A stretch of 64,000 nt of DNA. Source: SPJN01 sp965229935 (GTDB lineage: Bacteria > Pseudomonadota > Alphaproteobacteria > SPJN01). The position numbers were made by a program, and so were the translations under genes. Below, piece by piece: positions 60,200 to 64,000 of this stretch. The stretch's first letter is position 1; every line of letters begins with the position of its first letter. Location: contig CBDDKB010000002.1 of the NCBI GenBank assembly GCA_965229935.1, forward strand, positions 930,001 through 994,000, written 5' to 3'. The notes under the pieces were generated by a model. It worked only from the letters and a program-made list of their open reading frames with translations. It made no database searches and had not been told where the DNA came from.

Positions 60200-60672
60200 G
60201 GTCGAACCTCAAACACGGCATCAATCTCAACCGCAGCGTTAAGTGGCAGGGACGATGCGCCAACTGCGATTCGCGTATGCTTTCCCCTGTCCCCCAGGCA
60301 GGCAACCATCAGGTCGGATGCGCCATTAATGACTTTTGGGTGGTGGGTGAAGTCGGCACCTGCGTTTACAAACCCGTTCAGGCGCACCAATTGCACAATG
60401 CGGTCCATATCATTGTCGAGTGCATGAGCTAGCTGCGCCAGAATATTCACCGCGCAGTGGCGAGCTGCATCTATCGCCTCGTCAACAGATAGGCCGTCGC
60501 CCCCAACAGGGCCGGTGATCAAGTCGCCATCAGCGGTTAAAGAGACTTGGCCCGATATCCAAATTTGCGAGCCTGATTGCAGCCATGGCACATAGTTGGC
60601 AATAGGGGCGACAGGTTCAGGCAGGCGCAGGCCCAGTGTTGCCAACTTGTCTTCAATATCCGCGCGGGTCAT
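60196..60672 (-). CDS. RidA/YjgF family protein
   Basis: This is a 158-residue member of the RidA superfamily, close to the group of about 150 residues with an N-terminal extension. VPWLQSGSQIWISGQVSLTADGDL and the late RIAVGASSLPLNAAVEID (with the Arg of the active cleft) are typical. Members remove reactive imines/enamines from PLP enzymes. The ATG at 60672 is used because GGAGG stands eight bases upstream; the frame stays open a further 41 codons. It is divergent from the deiminase-like gene. Confidence 0.9.
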   Translation of the reverse strand: MTRADIEDKLATLGLRLPEPVAPIANYVPWLQSGSQIWISGQVSLTADGDLITGPVGGDGLSVDEAIDAARHCAVNILAQLAHALDNDMDRIVQLVRLNGFVNAGADFTHHPKVINGASDLMVACLGDRGKHTRIAVGASSLPLNAAVEIDAVFEVRP

Positions 60673-60794
60673 TTTGCGATCCTCCACCTGATGCGCCTTG
60701 GCTAATGCGTCGCTTATCTTTACCATTGCGACCAAGGATGACAAGGCGGTGACACGCGCTGTCAAAACAAACAGTGCGACAAGACGAGGGTACA

Positions 60795-61718
60795 ATGCAA
60801 CTTAATCAAACAGTCCCGGTTGAGGAGGGGTTTTTTCTGGGCCCATGCCGCATTGGGCCCCGTGGTGTGATCGCAACCTGGCCCCGGCATGAAGACCGCT
60901 GGCCCATCGCATTGCCGCAGATTGAGCAGGCATTGGCCGCCTTGTTTCATCAATTATATTCCGTCATGCCAGTCACTGTGCTGGTAGGGGCAGAGCAGGG
61001 GGCTGCGGCGCGTTTGGCATGCGGCCCTGATATGAACCTGCTGACAACATCATTTCAGGGGGATGTCATTGGTACCGATGGGCCATGGCATCTGACCGAC
61101 GGGCATGGGCTGGTCAAGCCCGTTCATTGGACCAACGCCATTCATGGGGTGCGGCACGCGCCACCAAAACGGGACGGCTATATCGCCCCGGTTAATCTCG
61201 ACGGGCAGTTGATTTTGGCCGATGGACGCGGGCTTGTGATCGCGTCTGAAGAAGGCTTGCTCGATGCTGACCGTAACCCCGAACTTAACCTGCAACAGAT
61301 CGAGGAGCGGTTGGCGCTTTATTTCGGTGCCCGCCATGTAGTGTGGCTTGGCGGTGGGTTGCACCGATTGCGTGGTGGTCTGACCGGGGCGTTACTGGTC
61401 GGAGATGGACCGGATATCTTGGTCGCCCATGTGCCTGAGGATGATGTAAACCGTGCGCGTCTTGATGATATGGCGGCGACTTTGGCCCATGACCGCAATG
61501 CAGATAAAGACCCGTTGAATGTTGTCTGGATAGATTGTCCCGATGGCGCGGGGCCGGGCGGGCCTCTTGATTGTTTGATTGGTGGCGGCGCGGTGTTTAG
61601 CGCATCATCGGACACGCAGGTTGCTGACTATTTTGGGGCGACGCATGTTCAGTTGCCTGTCGATCCGGTGCTTATCGAAACGGGTGGTCTGTCAGCGTGG
61701 ATCAGGCCGCTGCCCTAG
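60795..61718 (+). CDS. Agmatine deiminase-like fold protein, apparently without the catalytic Cys
   Basis: This 307-residue protein resembles the agmatine/peptidyl-arginine deiminase fold: VIATWPRHEDRWP near the N-terminus, DVIGTDGPWHLTDGHGLV in place of the usual DxWxRDxGP, and a central ARHVVWLGGGLHR. In true enzymes the C-terminus has GGGxIHCxTxQ with the nucleophilic Cys. Here the matching end reads ETGGLSAWIRPLP, with no His-Cys. It may be a degenerate or repurposed member; no activity is claimed. CGAGGG precedes the ATG. It shares four bases with the dinB stop. Confidence 0.6.
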   Translation: MQLNQTVPVEEGFFLGPCRIGPRGVIATWPRHEDRWPIALPQIEQALAALFHQLYSVMPVTVLVGAEQGAAARLACGPDMNLLTTSFQGDVIGTDGPWHLTDGHGLVKPVHWTNAIHGVRHAPPKRDGYIAPVNLDGQLILADGRGLVIASEEGLLDADRNPELNLQQIEERLALYFGARHVVWLGGGLHRLRGGLTGALLVGDGPDILVAHVPEDDVNRARLDDMAATLAHDRNADKDPLNVVWIDCPDGAGPGGPLDCLIGGGAVFSASSDTQVADYFGATHVQLPVDPVLIETGGLSAWIRPLP

Positions 61719-63079
61719 AGGTTGCGTGGCCCCGGATTCGTATCTTCGTTTTGTTCGGGCAAAGCCTCTTTCGATTTAGACAGGCTGCGGCCTTTTTCTA
61801 CGGCGTCTTTGCCATACTTGTTACGGATCAGATCCATGGCCCGTTCCGCCTTGGCGCGCGTTGTGGCATCAGGGTCTAGCAGGTCCTGTGGGTCTGCATC
61901 ACCCGGATCGACCAAGTTAGAAATGCCGACGCCTAACAGGCGGTATTTTCGTCCCGTGCATTCCTTGGCCAGCAATGGTTGGGCAGTGCGATAAATCACG
62001 TCTGCCAACTGTGTCGGATCATGCAGGCTTTTGCTGCGGGTGATTGATTTGAACTGATTATCCTTCAGCTTCAACGTCACGGTATAGCCTGCCCAGCCTG
62101 TTTTCTTGGCGCGGGCGGCAACCCGTTCTGTCTGTCGCCACAATAAACGTTCCAGCCTATCCTGATCGGCAATATCCTCATTAAAGGTGGTTTCACCGGA
62201 TATGCTTTTCACCTCGTCCGTCTTGCGGACCTGACGATGGTCAATCCCTCGACTAAGATTATAAAGGCGCAGGCCAAGTTCCCCATAATTTTTGACAAGT
62301 TCGCTTTGTTCCATCTTTTGAATCTGTGATACATGGGTGATGCCTTGGCGGTTCAGCTTTTTGCCCATTGCCTTGCCCACGCCCCATATCGCCGTAACAG
62401 GCTTGGCGGCCAGATAGTCGCGTGTTTGCGCCGGCGTGATTGAGAAAAAGCCCGCGGGTTTATCTTCGTCAGATGCCATTTTGGCAAGGAACTTATTGTG
62501 ACTTAATCCGATGGAAACAGTGATGCCGATTTCCTGTTCGATTTGCTTTGCCAGTTTGCACAGGGTTTTGGCAGGTGCCATACCATGCAGTCTTTCCGTC
62601 CCCGTCAGGTCTAAAAAGGCCTCGTCAATCGACACGGGTTGGACAAGGGGGGTGACATTTTCCATCAACTGGCGCACCTCGCGCCCCGCCGCCGAATATT
62701 TTTCCATATTGGGTTTGATGATCACCGCATTAGGGCAAAGCTGTTTTGCCTTGAACATGGGCATTGCGGAATGGACGCCATCAATGCGTGCGATATAGCA
62801 GGCCGTGGAAACAACGCCGCGCACGCCGCCACCGATGATGACTGGCTTGGTCGCAAGGGCTGGGTCATCGCGTTTTTCGATGGCGGCGTAAAACGCATCA
62901 CAATCTATGTGCGCAATAGAAAGACCCGTGACCTGTTCTGCCTGAACAAGGCGCGGGCTGTGACAGTCAGGGCAACGTAATAGGGGTGGGGCATTTGCAG
63001 GACGTTCTGGCAGATCGGTCAAACATGATCTGCAAAACCCATTGGCCCCCTCGATAGGTTTCTCTACCTCTCCGGCCAT
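61715..63079 (-). CDS. dinB: DNA polymerase IV with N-terminal zinc ribbon
   Basis: This is a 454-residue Y-family polymerase that copies damaged DNA. The catalytic acids are in IAHIDCDAFYAAIE (Asp59, Asp61) and VSIDEAFLDLTG. A short N-terminal ribbon with Cys16, Cys19, Cys36 and Cys39 precedes the palm; this form is common in alphaproteobacteria. The late EALPEQN tail has no obvious clamp-binding QxxLF motif. The start may be the ATG at 63079 or a GTG two codons earlier; both overlap the end of the ROK kinase gene. Confidence 0.94.
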   Translation of the reverse strand: MAGEVEKPIEGANGFCRSCLTDLPERPANAPPLLRCPDCHSPRLVQAEQVTGLSIAHIDCDAFYAAIEKRDDPALATKPVIIGGGVRGVVSTACYIARIDGVHSAMPMFKAKQLCPNAVIIKPNMEKYSAAGREVRQLMENVTPLVQPVSIDEAFLDLTGTERLHGMAPAKTLCKLAKQIEQEIGITVSIGLSHNKFLAKMASDEDKPAGFFSITPAQTRDYLAAKPVTAIWGVGKAMGKKLNRQGITHVSQIQKMEQSELVKNYGELGLRLYNLSRGIDHRQVRKTDEVKSISGETTFNEDIADQDRLERLLWRQTERVAARAKKTGWAGYTVTLKLKDNQFKSITRSKSLHDPTQLADVIYRTAQPLLAKECTGRKYRLLGVGISNLVDPGDADPQDLLDPDATTRAKAERAMDLIRNKYGKDAVEKGRSLSKSKEALPEQNEDTNPGPRNL

Positions 63080-63966
63080 AGCCACGCGGCCCCCCGCACA
63101 CCTGATGAATCGCCATGTTGGGCCCTGACGAGTTTGGTTTCAACATGATCTGTGAAGGCATATTTGTGCCAAAGCTGCGGGACGTCGTTGTAAAGCCTGT
63201 CGATCTGGCTTGCGCCGCCGCCCAGCACGATGACAGCCGGGTCTAAAATTGTGATGATAGTGCCTAACCCGCGTGATAGTTGGTCGCTATAAAGCGCCAA
63301 TGCCTTGATCGCGAGTGCGCTGTTGCTTGCCGCTATATCTGCAGCGGTAAGCGTTTCATCGCCGCCCAACTGCTTAAATGTCGTGGCAAGGCCGGGGCCG
63401 CTTAAAAATGTTTCGATGCAGTTCCGGCGACCGCAATAACAGTCACGCGCGGGGCCGTCCTGTTTGGGATCATACCAGGGCAGGGGCATGTGCCCCCATT
63501 CGCCGCCCGTGTGATTGGGGCCGTCATGAAGCTGCTTGTCGATGACAATGCCGCCACCTGTGCCTGTGCCCAGTATCACGCCAAAGACTGAGTCATAGTT
63601 TGCGCCTGCGCCGTCAATCGCCTCAGACAGGGCAAAACAGTTGGCGTCGTTTGCAGTGCGCACTTCATAGCCAAGATGGGCGGACAGGTCCTGTTCAAAT
63701 GATCTGCCATTCAACCATGTGGAATTGGCATTTTGAACAAGTCCGCTGCGCGGGTGGTGGGAGCCGGGCATGCCAACGCCAACCTTGAAAGCCTCATCCG
63801 GCCTGTCGGCGCGGACACCATCAATAAGGGCGGCGATTGCATTTAGCGTGCCCTGATAATCCTCGCGTGGGGTCGCGTTGCGCTGACGGGCAAGTTCTGT
63901 ACCGTCTTGATCGATGGCAATCGCCTCAATCTTTGTGCCGCCAAGGTCGACACCGATGCGCAGCAT
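63064..63966 (-). CDS. ROK family sugar kinase (fructokinase/Mak-like)
   Basis: This 300-residue ROK kinase has the phosphate loop DLGGTKIEAIAID, the sugar site HTGGEWGHMPLPW, and the zinc cluster CYCGRRNCIETFLSG (His and three Cys). The best fit is E. coli Mak (fructokinase), but glucose or other hexoses are possible. Its ATG overlaps the stop of an upstream gene (TGATG), so it is the second gene of a unit that runs past the window edge. Confidence 0.9.
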   Translation of the reverse strand: MLRIGVDLGGTKIEAIAIDQDGTELARQRNATPREDYQGTLNAIAALIDGVRADRPDEAFKVGVGMPGSHHPRSGLVQNANSTWLNGRSFEQDLSAHLGYEVRTANDANCFALSEAIDGAGANYDSVFGVILGTGTGGGIVIDKQLHDGPNHTGGEWGHMPLPWYDPKQDGPARDCYCGRRNCIETFLSGPGLATTFKQLGGDETLTAADIAASNSALAIKALALYSDQLSRGLGTIITILDPAVIVLGGGASQIDRLYNDVPQLWHKYAFTDHVETKLVRAQHGDSSGVRGAAWLWPER

Positions 63967-64000
63967 CAGCCCGCAGCCTGCAGGACCCGCATAGCCTCGT
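63966..64000 (-). CDS. C-terminal end of an upstream gene (cut by window edge)
   Basis: On the minus strand an open frame enters from beyond base 64000, reads EAMRVLQAAG and stops with a TGA that overlaps the ROK start. The overlap is the only support; ten residues do not allow an identity. Confidence 0.4.
   Translation of the reverse strand, partial: EAMRVLQAAG

Overview
This window is a 64 kb stretch of chromosome from an alphaproteobacterium, read by eye with no database search. The evidence is gene content and order. It carries the alphaproteobacterial run purN-purM / DUF2066 - CDP-alcohol phosphatidyltransferase - PerM - HdaA - ppk - ppx, the block mlaD - DUF2155 - aat - accC - accB - aroQ, a complex I B17.2 (NDUFA12) homologue, an AapJQMP amino-acid transporter, a B12-dependent class II ribonucleotide reductase, an RNase E ending in a GWW peptide, and GANTC (CcrM-type) sites. 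GC is moderate. The genus cannot be fixed; a Rhodospirillales or SAR116-like relative is possible. Most of the window is housekeeping sequence with dense, translationally coupled operons. There is no prophage, IS element or CRISPR array.

Layout. 1-15 kb: end of ndk, a large membrane glycosyltransferase, purN/purM, the DUF2066-pgsA-like-perM-hdaA operon, ppk-ppx, rnd and aspS. 15-24 kb: nrdJ, an unusual intergenic region rich in GANTC sites, NDUFA12, mlaD, DUF2155, aat, accC, accB, aroQ. 24-32 kb: a fused thiS-thiG gene, an O-acyltransferase, a DsbA-like/M48 protease pair, a gamma-glutamyltransferase-like lipoprotein and an aminotransferase. 32-33.5 kb: five REP/BIME-like repeat units. 33.5-42 kb: rne with a long leader, an amidase, PBP1a, and prfB with its programmed +1 frameshift. 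42-46 kb: a four-gene decaprenylphosphoryl-arabinose-type cluster. 46-52.5 kb: an unknown secreted protein, a lone biotinyl protein, a cystathionine beta-lyase-like gene and the aap operon. 52.5-64 kb: sulfur genes (mercaptopyruvate sulfurtransferase, cysteine synthase), a CoA-transferase, tRNA-Asn, small enzymes, DNA polymerase IV and a ROK sugar kinase.

The most notable system is the 41965-45983 cluster. It encodes homologues of the mycobacterial enzymes that make the lipid-linked D-arabinofuranose donor (UbiA-type phosphoribosyltransferase, DprE1, DprE2) together with a UPF0104 membrane protein that could be a lipid flippase. A GT-C glycosyltransferase at 370-2022 has an AftB/ZomB-type N-terminal signature and is a possible user of such a donor. 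This suggests an arabinofuranose-bearing surface glycan in a Gram-negative cell.

Other points of interest are the GANTC cluster with NrdR-like boxes upstream of nrdJ, the mosaic repeat array, the ThiS-ThiG fusion whose ThiS tail is internal, a deiminase-fold protein that appears to lack its catalytic Cys, and a perfect 10-bp hairpin between metC and aapJ.
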